Below, piece after piece: positions 1 through 8,468 of a stretch of 64,000 bases of DNA (positions within the stretch are counted from its first letter, which is position 1; each line of letters starts with the position of its first letter). The DNA comes from Tardiphaga sp. Lineage in GTDB: Bacteria; Pseudomonadota; Alphaproteobacteria; Rhizobiales; Xanthobacteraceae. A program made the position numbers and the translations under genes. Under the pieces are notes generated by a model. It made no database searches, was not told the origin of the DNA, and saw only the letters and a list, made by a program, of their open reading frames with translations. The DNA is taken from NCBI RefSeq assembly GCF_028290495.1, contig NZ_JAQGJT010000044.1:32157-96156 (forward strand). Direction: 5' to 3'.

Positions 1-1058
1 CCGAACGCAAGGCGGCTTCCGAAAGCGACGGAAAATTCCGCGGGCTCGGCTATTCGACCTATGTTGAAGCCTGTGGCCTGGCGCCGTCGCGCTTTGCCGG
101 CCGGCTCGGCGCGCGCGGCGGTCTCTATGAGAGCGCCACCGTGCGGGTGCATCCGACCGGGCAGGTAACGGTGCTGATCGGCACCCACAACCACGGCCAG
201 GGCCATGAGACGACCTTCGCTCAGATCATCTCGGACAAGCTCGGCGTTAACTTCGAGAATATCGACATCGTGTTTGGCGATACCGACCGGGTGCAGTTCG
301 GCATGGGCACCTATGGCTCGCGCTCCCTCGTGGTCGGCGGCGCGGCACTGTCGAAGGCCGGTGACAAGGTCGTCGAGAAGGGCAAGAAGATCGCCGCGCA
401 TCTGCTGGAGGCCGGAGAACACGACATCGAGTTCAAGGAAGGCGTGTTCTCGGTCGCCGGCACCGATCGCAGCAAGACGTTCCAGGAGATCGCCGGCGCG
501 GCCTATGTGCCGCACAATTATCCGCTGGAAGTGCTGGAGCCCGGTCTGGAAGAGCAGGCCTATTACGATCCGATCAACTTCACCTATCCTGGTGGTTGCC
601 ACATCGCTGAAGTAGAGATCGATCCCGAGACCGGCATCGTCACGCTGGTGCGCTACACCGCCGTCGATGATGTCGGCACGGTGATCAATCCCATGATCGT
701 CGAGGGCCAGTTGCATGGCGGCATCGTGCAGGGCGTCGGGCAGGCGCTGTTCGAGACCGCGGTCTATGACGAGGTGTCCGGCCAGCTGCTGTCCGGCTCG
801 TTCATGGACTACACCATGCCGCGTGCCGATCACGTCCCGAACATGCAGGTGCAGACCCATTCGACGCTGTGCACGCATACGCCGATGGGCGTGAAAGGCT
901 GTGGCGAGGTCGGCACCATCGGTTCACCCGCCGCGGTGATCAATTCGGTGGTCGATGCTTTGTCCCATCTCGGTGTGCAGCACGTCGACATGCCGGCGAC
1001 GCCGAACCGGATCTGGCGGATCATCCAGAATGCGACCATGCCGCAAGCGGCGGAATAG
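1..1058 (+). CDS. Xanthine dehydrogenase/CO dehydrogenase-family molybdopterin-binding large subunit, C-terminal part
   Basis: The reading frame is open from the first complete codon (base 3) to the TAG at 1056-1058, so the 5' end lies outside the window and only about 350 C-terminal residues are seen. The visible part has the cofactor-binding features of the CoxL/XdhB family: a [10 protein letters not shown] segment near base 185, a VDDVGT..NP segment near 665, [13 protein letters not shown] near 720, and [12 protein letters not shown] near 890, whose Glu is the family's catalytic base. The protein hydroxylates or dehydrogenates an unknown substrate at a molybdenum centre in the cytoplasm. 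The FAD subunit follows after 9 bp; the [2Fe-2S] subunit is not downstream and is presumably upstream. The CO dehydrogenase active-site loop would lie outside the window, so true CO oxidation cannot be judged. Confidence 0.93.
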   Translation, partial: ERKAASESDGKFRGLGYSTYVEACGLAPSRFAGRLGARGGLYESATVRVHPTGQVTVLIGTHNHGQGHETTFAQIISDKLGVNFENIDIVFGDTDRVQFGMGTYGSRSLVVGGAALSKAGDKVVEKGKKIAAHLLEAGEHDIEFKEGVFSVAGTDRSKTFQEIAGAAYVPHNYPLEVLEPGLEEQAYYDPINFTYPGGCHIAEVEIDPETGIVTLVRYTAVDDVGTVINPMIVEGQLHGGIVQGVGQALFETAVYDEVSGQLLSGSFMDYTMPRADHVPNMQVQTHSTLCTHTPMGVKGCGEVGTIGSPAAVINSVVDALSHLGVQHVDMPATPNRIWRIIQNATMPQAAE

Positions 1059-1067
1059 GGGAACGAG

Positions 1068-1862
1068 ATGAGCTTCGCATTCCACCAGCCCGAGACGTCG
1101 CCGGAAGCCGTCGCTTTGCTCGGCAGCATCCAGGACAGCCTGCCGCTGGCCGGCGGCATGACGCTGTTGCCGACAATCAAGCAGCGTCTCGCAACTCCAA
1201 CCGCGCTGATCGACCTGTCGAAGATCGCGCAACTGTCGTCGATATCTCTCGAAGGCGACACGCTGGTAATCGGCGCGATGACCCGGCACGTCGATGTCGC
1301 GGAATCGGAGGCCGTGCGCGGCGCGATCCCGCTGCTGGCTGTGCTTGCGGCGGGGATCGGCGACCCGGCCGTGCGCAACCGCGGTACGATCGGCGGCTCG
1401 GTCGCCAACAATGATCCCTCAGCCGACTATCCTGCGGCGGTGCTGGGGCTCGGCGCCACCATCGTGACCGACCGCCGCGAGATCGCGGCGGCCGATTTTT
1501 TCACCGGCCTGTTTGAGACCGCGCTGCAACCGAATGAGGTCATTCTCGCGCTGCGCTTCCCGGTCCCTGTGGCCGGCGGCTATGCGAAATTCAAGTCTCC
1601 GGCCTCGCGCTATGCGGTGGTCGGCGTCTGCGTCGTCCAATCGGCCGGCGGCGTCTGCCTCGCAGTGACCGGCGCCGGCCCCGGCGTCTTCCGTGTGCCG
1701 GAGATGGAGAAGGCACTGGCTGCCTCCTTCACGCCCGCCGCGGTGGCGTCGATCAAGGTGTCCGCGGAGAACATGAGTTCGGATATCCATGCCGATTCCG
1801 AATACCGCGCGCATCTGATCACGGTGATGGCGAAGAAGGCGGTGGCCGCGGCGATCGGCTAG
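1068..1862 (+). CDS. CoxM-like FAD-binding subunit of molybdenum hydroxylase
   Basis: This 264-residue protein has the FAD-binding fold of the molybdopterin dehydrogenase medium subunit. AGGMTLLP near residue 27 and [17 protein letters not shown] near residue 105 match the two FAD pyrophosphate-binding motifs of CoxM. It passes electrons from the iron-sulfur subunit to FAD and on to an acceptor. It starts at ATG 1068 behind a GGGGAACGAG ribosome site, 9 bp after the large-subunit stop, so the two are one operon. Its length is a little short of the usual 270-290. The operon ends here, facing a convergent LysR gene. Confidence 0.93.
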   Translation: MSFAFHQPETSPEAVALLGSIQDSLPLAGGMTLLPTIKQRLATPTALIDLSKIAQLSSISLEGDTLVIGAMTRHVDVAESEAVRGAIPLLAVLAAGIGDPAVRNRGTIGGSVANNDPSADYPAAVLGLGATIVTDRREIAAADFFTGLFETALQPNEVILALRFPVPVAGGYAKFKSPASRYAVVGVCVVQSAGGVCLAVTGAGPGVFRVPEMEKALAASFTPAAVASIKVSAENMSSDIHADSEYRAHLITVMAKKAVAAAIG

Positions 1863-1863
1863 A

Positions 1864-1925
1864 GCCTTTTATTTTGACGCGTTATCTTCACGCGAACCGG
1901 TATCCACTTCGCTCGAAAACGCTTT
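1864..1925 (-). repeat. Dispersed intergenic repeat, copy 1
   Basis: Read on the minus strand, the stretch contains AAGCGTTTTCGAGCGAAGTG, then ATACCGGTTCGCGTGAAGAT and ACGCGTCAAAATAAAAG. This matches, from memory, a short intergenic repeat found many times in Bradyrhizobium-type genomes. A diverged second copy lies at 29448-29504. It fills the gap between the convergent coxM-like and LysR genes. Confidence 0.65.
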
Positions 1926-2994
1926 AGACCGGCCGCCGTGCGCGCGGGCGATAGATCTGGTCGGGCTGGCGAATCCGCCGCGAGCCCACGGCCTCGCTGC
2001 CGCCGGGCTCCGGCGCCTCTCCGCGCGGGAAGGCGCAGGCGCCGGGCGACACTTTCGGCGCCGGGGCGGACAGGCAGACGGAGCCGGGATGATGATCGAC
2101 GGTCATCGGCAATTCGGTGCCGAGCAGTAGTTCGTCGTCGAGGTTGAGGTAATGTGCGAGATAATCGTGCAGGGCGCTCGCGGCTTTGGATGTTGCGGTC
2201 GGTGATTTGTAGAGCAGAAGATCGACCTTCGGCAGCGGCGGCAGGCCCTCCTTGGCGCCGATCTCGCGCATGTTGCGAACCAGCGCGCTGCGCCCGAGCA
2301 CCGTCACCGCAATGCCGGCAAAGGCCGCTGCCTGCAGCCCACCCACGCTGTCGCTGACGCAGGCCAGACGCCATCGCAGCCGCGCTACTTCCAGTCGTTC
2401 GATCGCGTAATCACGATAGATGTTGCCCGGCGGCAGCAGCGCCAGCGGGATCGGGCTTTCATTGTAGGCCGTCGATTGCTCGCCGGTCATCCAGATCAGT
2501 TGCTCCTGCCGCACGACTTGTCCGCCAGTGAAATCATTCATCCGCGTCACCAGTGCGATATCGACCTCGCCGCGCCGCACGCAGCCCACCAGCGGCGTCG
2601 ATAGCGAGCAGTTCAGATCGACCTGAACGCGCGGAAATGTCTTGCGGAACAGCTTGAGGATCGACGGCAGCAGGAACGCTGCATATAGATCCGGGGTGCC
2701 GAGGACGACGTGGCCCTCGATATCCGGCGACGCAAGCTGCGATAGCAGTTCGTCGTGAAAGCCGAGGATCGACTTGGCGTAGGACAGTACGATCTCGCCG
2801 TCCGCGGTGAGAAACAGCTTACGACCTTCGTGGATGAAGATCGGCTTTCCCGTCAGTTCCTCGAGCCGCTGTAGTTGCAGCGTGATCGCCGGCTGGGTGC
2901 GGCCAAGCCGCCGCGCGGTTTCGGTAATACTTCCTGTCTCCACGACCGAAGTCAGCGAGCGCAGCATCCGGATATCAAGGTTGATGAGATTCAT
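1924..2994 (-). CDS. LysR-family transcriptional regulator with extended C-terminal tail
   Basis: A LysR winged-helix domain sits at the N-terminus: LDIRMLRSLTSVVETGSI, then ARRLGRTQPAITLQLQRLEE in the recognition helix, followed by a periplasmic-binding-like effector domain. I chose ATG 2994 (MNLINLDIRM) because the helix-turn-helix then begins where the family expects; the frame stays open to 3096, but those extra 34 residues do not look like LysR. The protein is about 356 residues, some 50 longer than usual, ending in a Pro/Ala/Arg-rich tail of low complexity. It converges on the molybdenum hydroxylase operon and may regulate it, but that is inference. The effector is unknown. Confidence 0.9.
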   Translation of the reverse strand: MNLINLDIRMLRSLTSVVETGSITETARRLGRTQPAITLQLQRLEELTGKPIFIHEGRKLFLTADGEIVLSYAKSILGFHDELLSQLASPDIEGHVVLGTPDLYAAFLLPSILKLFRKTFPRVQVDLNCSLSTPLVGCVRRGEVDIALVTRMNDFTGGQVVRQEQLIWMTGEQSTAYNESPIPLALLPPGNIYRDYAIERLEVARLRWRLACVSDSVGGLQAAAFAGIAVTVLGRSALVRNMREIGAKEGLPPLPKVDLLLYKSPTATSKAASALHDYLAHYLNLDDELLLGTELPMTVDHHPGSVCLSAPAPKVSPGACAFPRGEAPEPGGSEAVGSRRIRQPDQIYRPRARRPV

Positions 2995-3471
2995 TGAATC
3001 GCTCCCCGTCCGGCATTCCCCATGCAATTCCCGTGCTGCGAAGTCGAGGAAAAATACCTCTACCGGGAAAGCTGCCCGTTCTGTGCTCTGGGACATCTTG
3101 TAGCAGGCGGATGTTGCGCGGGGGGAATCCGGCTCGGCGCAAGGGCTTTAGCGGGATATTCATTGCCGGGCGGCCGACCGCCGCGGAAACATTATCTTAT
3201 TATTTTCAACATGTTGACTTCGCGCTTCGTTAGCTCGAAATCGATACTTTCTGATTGCGGCCAGGCGTTGGCCCCGAGATGTCCGCAGTCGCGGATGATG
3301 GACTGGAGAGTGCGATGACGTGCGCGCCGCATGGGCTGTTTCAGCATCATGTCCTCCGCAAGATGCGGCGGAGCGCAGCGGTGTCGTGTCGACGCTCCAC
3401 CCGCTAACGCGCCATCAATCCTGAAATTTTCAAGTCAGATAACGCCAACACGTGTTGGTGATGGAAGCACC
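2995..3471. promoter_or_regulatory. Intergenic regulatory region between divergent LysR and small-protein genes
   Basis: About 480 bp without a convincing gene. It contains an AT-rich stretch around 3190-3220 that stands out from the surrounding GC-rich DNA, with a perfect 12-bp palindrome TCAACATGTTGA at 3206-3217. A 14-bp perfect palindrome CCAACACGTGTTGG lies at 3445-3458, 13 bp before the start codon at 3472. Both are plausible operators or promoter parts for the divergent genes. Confidence 0.45.
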
Positions 3472-3675
3472 ATGTCCAGAGCATTTGTCATCGAAGCCCG
3501 CTCCATCGATGCGGGAATTGTCGTCCTGGACGGGCGATACTATCGCTTCTTCGCGGCGAGCCACGAATTTAACGGCCTTGAGGCGCGCGATTTTCGCTCG
3601 CCGCTTGAGGCGCAGCGCGCCGTGGAAGCCCGCATTGCCGATCTCGGCCACAGGAGACCAGTCACTGCGTCATGA
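3472..3675 (+). CDS. Small hypothetical protein (67 aa)
   Basis: Starts MSRAFVIEARSIDAGIVVLDG and is a mixed alpha/beta-looking small protein with no recognised family and no signal peptide. I preferred ATG 3472 over the upstream ATG at 3331 because the upstream residues are low-complexity and Cys/Arg-rich, while the downstream part is well balanced. A perfect 14-bp palindrome precedes the start. It converges on the dehydratase gene, with a strong hairpin between them. No function can be assigned. Confidence 0.55.
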   Translation: MSRAFVIEARSIDAGIVVLDGRYYRFFAASHEFNGLEARDFRSPLEAQRAVEARIADLGHRRPVTAS

Positions 3676-3711
3676 GCGCAACGGCTGCGCGGTTGTCACC
3701 AGAACCAAGCA

Positions 3712-3750
3712 GTTCGGCCACCTCTTCCTGGCGGAGAGAGGTGGCCGAAC
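3712..3750. terminator. Strong bidirectional hairpin between convergent genes
   Basis: GTTCGGCCACCTCT (3712-3725) pairs perfectly with AGAGGTGGCCGAAC (3737-3750), giving a 14-bp stem and an 11-nt loop. It lies between the stop of the small protein gene (3675) and the stop of the dehydratase (3786). There is no clear T-run on either side, so it may be a barrier or RNA-stabilising hairpin rather than a classical terminator. Confidence 0.6.
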
Positions 3751-3785
3751 ATTGCTGTCGCGATTGCAGTCTCCGGAATCAAACT

Positions 3786-5654
3786 TCAGAACGCCTTGTT
3801 GGCGTCTGGCCGATGCTTGTTGCTGGGCACGAAACCCGAGCGGGTGGCTTCGCGCGGCTGGCGGACCCAGACTTCGCGGTTAGGGTGCAGACCGGCGCCG
3901 CGGGTCGCGGGCACAGCGGAGAGCCGAGCGCGGTGCAGCAAGCGGGTGTCGGCGTCGCCGCAGTTAGGATGGATGCCGCCATTGGCCGCGACCACCTTGT
4001 CCCAGGCCGCCTTGCGCTGCGCGAGAATGGCGGGATCTGCCAGCGGCGTGCAGTTCAGTTCGTTGCTGTTCAGATCGGCGACAATCTCGTCACCGTCCTC
4101 CACCAACGCGATTGCGCCGCCCAGGGCCGCTTCGGGGCCGACATGGCCGATGACAAGACCGACCGAGCCGCCGGAGAATCGCGCGTCGGTCATCAGCGCC
4201 ACCACGATGCCGCGCTCGCGGCACAGCGTGGTGATGCGCGAGGTGGGATCGAGCATTTCCGGCATGCCCGGCGCGCCGGTGGGTCCTTCGTAGCGCACGA
4301 TGACCATGTCGTGGTTCTGGAAGCGTTCGGGCGTCTTGTCGAGTGCGTCCAGCAGGTGCTGCTCGCCTTCGAATACGCTGGCCTTGCCGCGGAACAGATT
4401 GTTCTCCAGCCCGCCTTCGACGCCGGCCAGCTTGAGGATGGCCGAGAACTCCGGCGACAGATTGCCGCCGAGCACGCGCAGACCACCGGTCGGCTTGTAG
4501 GGGTTGGCGACCGGATAGATCACCTTGCCGTCGGCGCTCTTGGTGCCCAGGCGCTTGACCTGCTCGGCGAGCGTTTCGCCGGTGCACGTCATCACGTCGC
4601 CATTGAGCAGACCGGCTTCCAGCAGTTCACGGACGATCACCTGCACGCCGCCCACGGCGTCGATGTCGACCATCGAATACTTGCCGTAGGGCCGCGCGTC
4701 GGTGAGCACCGGCACGACATACTGCGACAGATAGTTGAACTCCGCGGGCGTCATGACCTCTTTCCAGAAGTCGGTGAATCCTGCCGCACGCGCGATCTCC
4801 GGTGCATGCAGCGTGACGTTGGTCGAGCCGCCGATGGCGAGCGAGACGATGACGGCGTTGCGGATCGAATCGCGCACGACGATGTCGCGCGGCTTCAGGC
4901 CCTTCGCCATCATGTTTGCGAGGTATTCGACCAATTGGTCGGGGAATTCCTTGAGGCGGCGCGGATCGTCGGACGGCGGCGCCACCATGTGCAGCGGCTG
5001 CATGCCGACGACGCCGATGAAGGTCTGCATGGTGTTGTAGGTGAACACGCCACCGCAGCTGCCGATACCGGGGCAGGCATGGCAGGCGACACGGTCGCGG
5101 AGTTCGGCATCGGGACTGCCGGCGACCTGATAGGCGCTGACGATATCGAGCTTCTCGCCGGTCTCCGGGTCCGTGCCGGGATGGATCGATCCGTCCGACA
5201 TGATGATCGCCGGTTCATTGTGTTCCAGCAGGGCGGCCAGCGTGCCGACCGGCGGCTTGTCGCAGGCCACCACGGCGATCGTGCCGGCGAGGCCGGTGGC
5301 GCTGAGATGTTCGCACATGGAATCGTGGGTGACTTCGCGGCCGATCAGCGAGTAGCGCATCTCGCGCGTGCCGTTGCGGATTCCGTCCGATGTCGCGATG
5401 GTATATTCCGGCTGCACGAGGCGCAGCTTCAACTGGCCGGCGCCATGGCCGATGCGGCGCTTCAGGCTGGCGTGGATCGCTTCCACCTTGGACATCACGC
5501 CCATGTAGCACTGGCTGTCGCCCTTGGTGCCGACCACGCCGACCGACGGCTGGTGAATGAGATCCGTATCGGTACCAAGCACACGTGCGATGCCGATGGT
5601 CTGGGCCGAACGGCCCGGATGATGGTCTATGAGGACGACTGGCGATTTTGTCAC
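3786..5654 (-). CDS. IlvD/Edd-family dehydratase (dihydroxy-acid dehydratase-like paralogue)
   Basis: A 622-residue member of the iron-sulfur IlvD/Edd dehydratase family, which removes water from 2,3-dihydroxy acids or sugar acids. Candidate cluster cysteines are in GDSQCYMG (Cys49), ACDKPPVG (Cys131) and CPGIGSC (Cys194/Cys200); a GGSTN segment lies near residue 278 and MPEMLDPTS near 475. The N-terminus is shorter than in housekeeping IlvD, and the first cysteine sits in GDSQCYM rather than the usual NPC context. It may therefore be a specialised paralogue, for example acting on sugar acids, not the valine/isoleucine enzyme. It starts at GTG 5654 behind AAAAAGGGA. It lies downstream of the Gre-like and HerA-like genes on the same strand, separated by 75 bp. 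Confidence 0.9.
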   Translation of the reverse strand: MTKSPVVLIDHHPGRSAQTIGIARVLGTDTDLIHQPSVGVVGTKGDSQCYMGVMSKVEAIHASLKRRIGHGAGQLKLRLVQPEYTIATSDGIRNGTREMRYSLIGREVTHDSMCEHLSATGLAGTIAVVACDKPPVGTLAALLEHNEPAIIMSDGSIHPGTDPETGEKLDIVSAYQVAGSPDAELRDRVACHACPGIGSCGGVFTYNTMQTFIGVVGMQPLHMVAPPSDDPRRLKEFPDQLVEYLANMMAKGLKPRDIVVRDSIRNAVIVSLAIGGSTNVTLHAPEIARAAGFTDFWKEVMTPAEFNYLSQYVVPVLTDARPYGKYSMVDIDAVGGVQVIVRELLEAGLLNGDVMTCTGETLAEQVKRLGTKSADGKVIYPVANPYKPTGGLRVLGGNLSPEFSAILKLAGVEGGLENNLFRGKASVFEGEQHLLDALDKTPERFQNHDMVIVRYEGPTGAPGMPEMLDPTSRITTLCRERGIVVALMTDARFSGGSVGLVIGHVGPEAALGGAIALVEDGDEIVADLNSNELNCTPLADPAILAQRKAAWDKVVAANGGIHPNCGDADTRLLHRARLSAVPATRGAGLHPNREVWVRQPREATRSGFVPSNKHRPDANKAF

Positions 5655-5729
5655 GGCGAGTTCCCTTTTTAGCGGCGGCTTTTTATTGGTCGACTGCTTG
5701 GGTTTGACGATGTTCCGGGTGCGGGCGCG

Positions 5730-6212
5730 CTACGAGATCGTAATGATCTCAAGCTCTTGACCGGATGAGCCGGCGACATCCCCGACAGCCTTGCCCATCA
5801 GGAGCCTTGCTACCGGAGATATGAAGGAAATGGAACCGGCCTTTGGGTCTGCCTCGTCCTCGCCGACGATACGGTAAGTCTGGACGCGTCCGTCGTCACG
5901 TCGGAAAGTCACGGTGCCGCCGAAGGCAACGGTATCGGCTGAGGTTGGATCCGGCATGACCTGCGCCGTCCGAACCCGTGCCGCAAAATACCGCGCATCC
6001 CGCAGCGGGATGGCCCCTTGCCGCCGACGCTCGTTCACTTCCTCGATCTTCTGTGCCGTCTCATAGGCTTCTCGCGCCTGCTGGAGCTGAAGTTCCAGTG
6101 CGTTCAGCCCGGCTTGCGTCACAAGGTTCTGATGCGGCGAAACGGGGCGATCCGGCAACATCGTTTCCGATGCCGTGTCGGCACTGTCTTCCTTGGTGAA
6201 AGCGACGCTCAA
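5730..6212 (-). CDS. GreA/GreB-family transcription elongation factor-like protein
   Basis: About 160 residues: an N-terminal coiled-coil-like helical segment (ALELQLQQAREAYETAQ) followed by the Gre C-terminal domain. Hallmarks are VAFGGTVTF, YRIVGEDEAD, ISFISPVARLLMGK and GDVAG, ending in a beta strand EIITIS. Family members bind RNA polymerase through this domain and act on stalled complexes or compete at the secondary channel. I chose TTG 6212 (MSVAFTKED) because it has GAGG eight bases upstream; an ATG at 6317 would overlap the preceding gene by 56 bp and add Arg-rich sequence. The residues at the coiled-coil tip are not clearly the acidic pair of GreA, so transcript cleavage activity is uncertain. 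Confidence 0.85.
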   Translation of the reverse strand: MSVAFTKEDSADTASETMLPDRPVSPHQNLVTQAGLNALELQLQQAREAYETAQKIEEVNERRRQGAIPLRDARYFAARVRTAQVMPDPTSADTVAFGGTVTFRRDDGRVQTYRIVGEDEADPKAGSISFISPVARLLMGKAVGDVAGSSGQELEIITIS

Positions 6213-6261
6213 ACTCTGAATCCTCTGGCTCGCGACAGGCAGGCATCGCAGGTCGCGAGCT

Positions 6262-7779
6262 TTAGCCCCCGACCGCAGACGCAGGAGTGCAATCTTGCTC
6301 CGCTGCTTCTCCGGCATTGGGGTCGCCCGGCGCCGTCGCCCAAGCCAGTTCGACCAGCGTCACGGTCCGCCGGCCGATGCCGTCCAGCTGGCAGACGATG
6401 AGGCCCTGCTCCTCGATATAGCTAAGCAAACGACGGGCGCGACGCAACGAGTGCGAGCCATAGGCGCGGGCGATCGTGGCGTCGCTCGGGCAGGGCCAAC
6501 CCTCCTTCGCCGCACGGGCAATCATCATGAAGACGCCCTGCATATCCTCGGGCAGGATCGAGGCGCGGACCGAAACGTCCTGCCAGCTGTCGTCTTCGGC
6601 GATATCCGAGCCGAGCCCAGCGCGGGCGCGCGTCAGCATGTGGCGGAATTCATTCAGGTCCGGCACGGCCGAGCCAAGGCCGCCGATGCGGCAGCGCACC
6701 ACAAATTCCTGGTAGAGCACGCCGACGACGCGGAATCCGGCTTCGGGCTCCGCCATCACGGCACGCAGAATGAGATCGACGCGCTCGCGCTGCTTGGCCA
6801 GTTCCTCGGCGGTGAGCGGCTGCTCCTCGGGTTCGGGACGAATCTCCAGCGCGGCGGATTTCGCCGCCATCAGCTGGCCGAGCAGGTCCGGCGAAGAAGC
6901 CCGGCGTTGCGGCCGGCTCGGTTCCGGCGGCGGGGCCGCCAGGATCATGGCGTGCGTGTCTGCTGTCGATTCCGGCAGCGGCATCAGCCGCGGCGTCGCA
7001 TTGCGCGGCTGGGTATCCGTCGGCCCGATACGCAGCCCAAGCGGGCGGCGGGACAGCGCCGGGCCAAGCGCCATGAACTGGCCGCGCTCGAGGTCGCGGA
7101 ATGCTTCGGCCTGGCGGCGCTCCATGCCGAGCAGGTCGGCGGCGCGTGCCATGTCGATATCGAGGAAGGTTCGGCCCATCAGGAAGTTGGAAGCCTCCGC
7201 GGCGACATTTTTGGCGAGCTTGGCCAGCCGCTGGGTGGCGATGATGCCGGCAAGCCCGCGCTTGCGGCCCCGGCACATCAGGTTGGTCATGGCACTCAGG
7301 GAAAGCTTCCTTGCCTCGTCCGAGACCTCGCCAGCGACGGCCGGCGCGAACAGCTGCGCCTCGTCGACCACTACGAGCATCGGGTACCAGTGGTCGCGCG
7401 GCGCATCGAACAGCCCGCCGAGAAAAGCCGCGGCGCGGCGCATCTGGTTTTCGGCATCGAGCCCTTCGAGATTGAGCACGGTGGATACCCGGTGGATGCG
7501 GGCGCGTTCGCCGGCAACCTGCAGGCCTCGCTCAGTGTGTTCCTCGGCATCGATAACAAGGTGACCGAACCGGTCGGCCAGCGACACGAAGTCCCCTTCG
7601 GGGTCGATAATGGTCTGCTGCACCCAGGGGGCGCTCTGCTCCAGCAGCCGGCGCAGCAAATGGGATTTTCCGGAACCTGAATTGCCCTGCACCAGCAGGC
7701 GGGTCGCCAGCAGTTCTTCAAGGTCCATGGTCACCGGGGCGCCAGCCGTGGTGCTTCCCATCTCGATCGCAACGGTCAT
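6262..7779 (-). CDS. HerA-like/DUF87 P-loop ATPase
   Basis: A 505-residue P-loop ATPase of the HerA/FtsK superfamily. Walker A GNSGSGKS is at residues 32-39, Walker B MLVVVDEAQ at about 134-142, and an arginine-rich sensor region CRGRKRGLAG is near 175. The C-terminal 200 residues contain a helical part resembling a winged helix (LRRARRLLSYIEEQGLIV). It probably acts on DNA, since HerA enzymes translocate along duplex DNA, but no nuclease partner is adjacent, so its role is open. ATG 7779 has GGGGAG upstream. The Gre-like gene follows 49 bp downstream on the same strand. Confidence 0.85.
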   Translation of the reverse strand: MTVAIEMGSTTAGAPVTMDLEELLATRLLVQGNSGSGKSHLLRRLLEQSAPWVQQTIIDPEGDFVSLADRFGHLVIDAEEHTERGLQVAGERARIHRVSTVLNLEGLDAENQMRRAAAFLGGLFDAPRDHWYPMLVVVDEAQLFAPAVAGEVSDEARKLSLSAMTNLMCRGRKRGLAGIIATQRLAKLAKNVAAEASNFLMGRTFLDIDMARAADLLGMERRQAEAFRDLERGQFMALGPALSRRPLGLRIGPTDTQPRNATPRLMPLPESTADTHAMILAAPPPEPSRPQRRASSPDLLGQLMAAKSAALEIRPEPEEQPLTAEELAKQRERVDLILRAVMAEPEAGFRVVGVLYQEFVVRCRIGGLGSAVPDLNEFRHMLTRARAGLGSDIAEDDSWQDVSVRASILPEDMQGVFMMIARAAKEGWPCPSDATIARAYGSHSLRRARRLLSYIEEQGLIVCQLDGIGRRTVTLVELAWATAPGDPNAGEAAEQDCTPASAVGG

Positions 7780-8468
7780 ATCGACTCAAAGGCTCCCCTG
7801 AGTGAGCGGCTTATCAATCCGATCGCAGCCCGTCGAGCATCCCATGCCGGCCGTCCCGTGTTCCGGCGCGCGCAGCACGGATGCGCCGGGAAGTCATGGT
7901 TATTAACCAAATATTTACCATGGCATTGAGCCCTCAAGGGTTGCGTATGCTGCCGTCACCCGCTCAGGGTGTGCAGGCAGGGTTGGCTTGCCGGTCGTTG
8001 CGACGCGCGAGTTCGACGGGGCGCCACCTTTGTGGGGCCGGCGCCCGGGCAGCGTCATTATCGCGCTGCTGTTGATGCTCTCATTATTTGCGATGCGCGT
8101 AGATGCGTCCGGTGGCCGGTCGGGTTCGCGCGGTGACTGAAGTATCAAATCGTTGTGCCGGGATTGCATCTCGAACATTCCGATTTTCAGCGGTTCCGGC
8201 ACGCGTCGATCTCCGTCAGCAGCGATTGGCTCTGCCGGATTGAAATCGGGGGCGCATTCTCTCGACTTCAATCAACATTCAAAATTCCATTTCATTGACG
8301 AAAACCTTCCGGCCTCGCATTTTGGACGCACTGGTTTCGCGTCGGGCGATGGTTTGTTAGTCCTTCAAGCAACGCGGGAAATCATAGTCATCACCTCCGG
8401 AAAAGCCCGGCTGCAACGCCTTGTGTTGCGGCGACGGCGAAGCCGTGCCCATTCAAGCAGGAGAAGAT
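7780..8468. other. Long intergenic region between divergent ATPase and ABC importer genes
   Basis: Nearly 690 bp with no gene I can support; the open frames here have shadow-like composition. Near 7896-7923 there is an AT-rich segment with GGTTATTAACC and flanking CATGGT/ACCATG arms. Just before the receptor gene two small hairpins occur in the likely leader: CTGCAAC/GTTGCGG around 8412-8432 and ACGGC-GAA-GCCGT around 8435-8448. They do not match a riboswitch class I know. Confidence 0.4.

Noticed and set aside
3672..5672. A 666-codon plus-strand open frame opposite the dehydratase
   Set aside because: It is antisense to the IlvD/Edd gene and is rich in His/Arg/Ala without any family motif, as expected from GC-rich codon bias. 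The minus-strand protein has clear motifs.
8400..8468. Possible riboswitch before the SsuA-type receptor
   Set aside because: Two small hairpins are present, but none of the conserved blocks of TPP, SAM-II, cobalamin or other classes I know could be seen.
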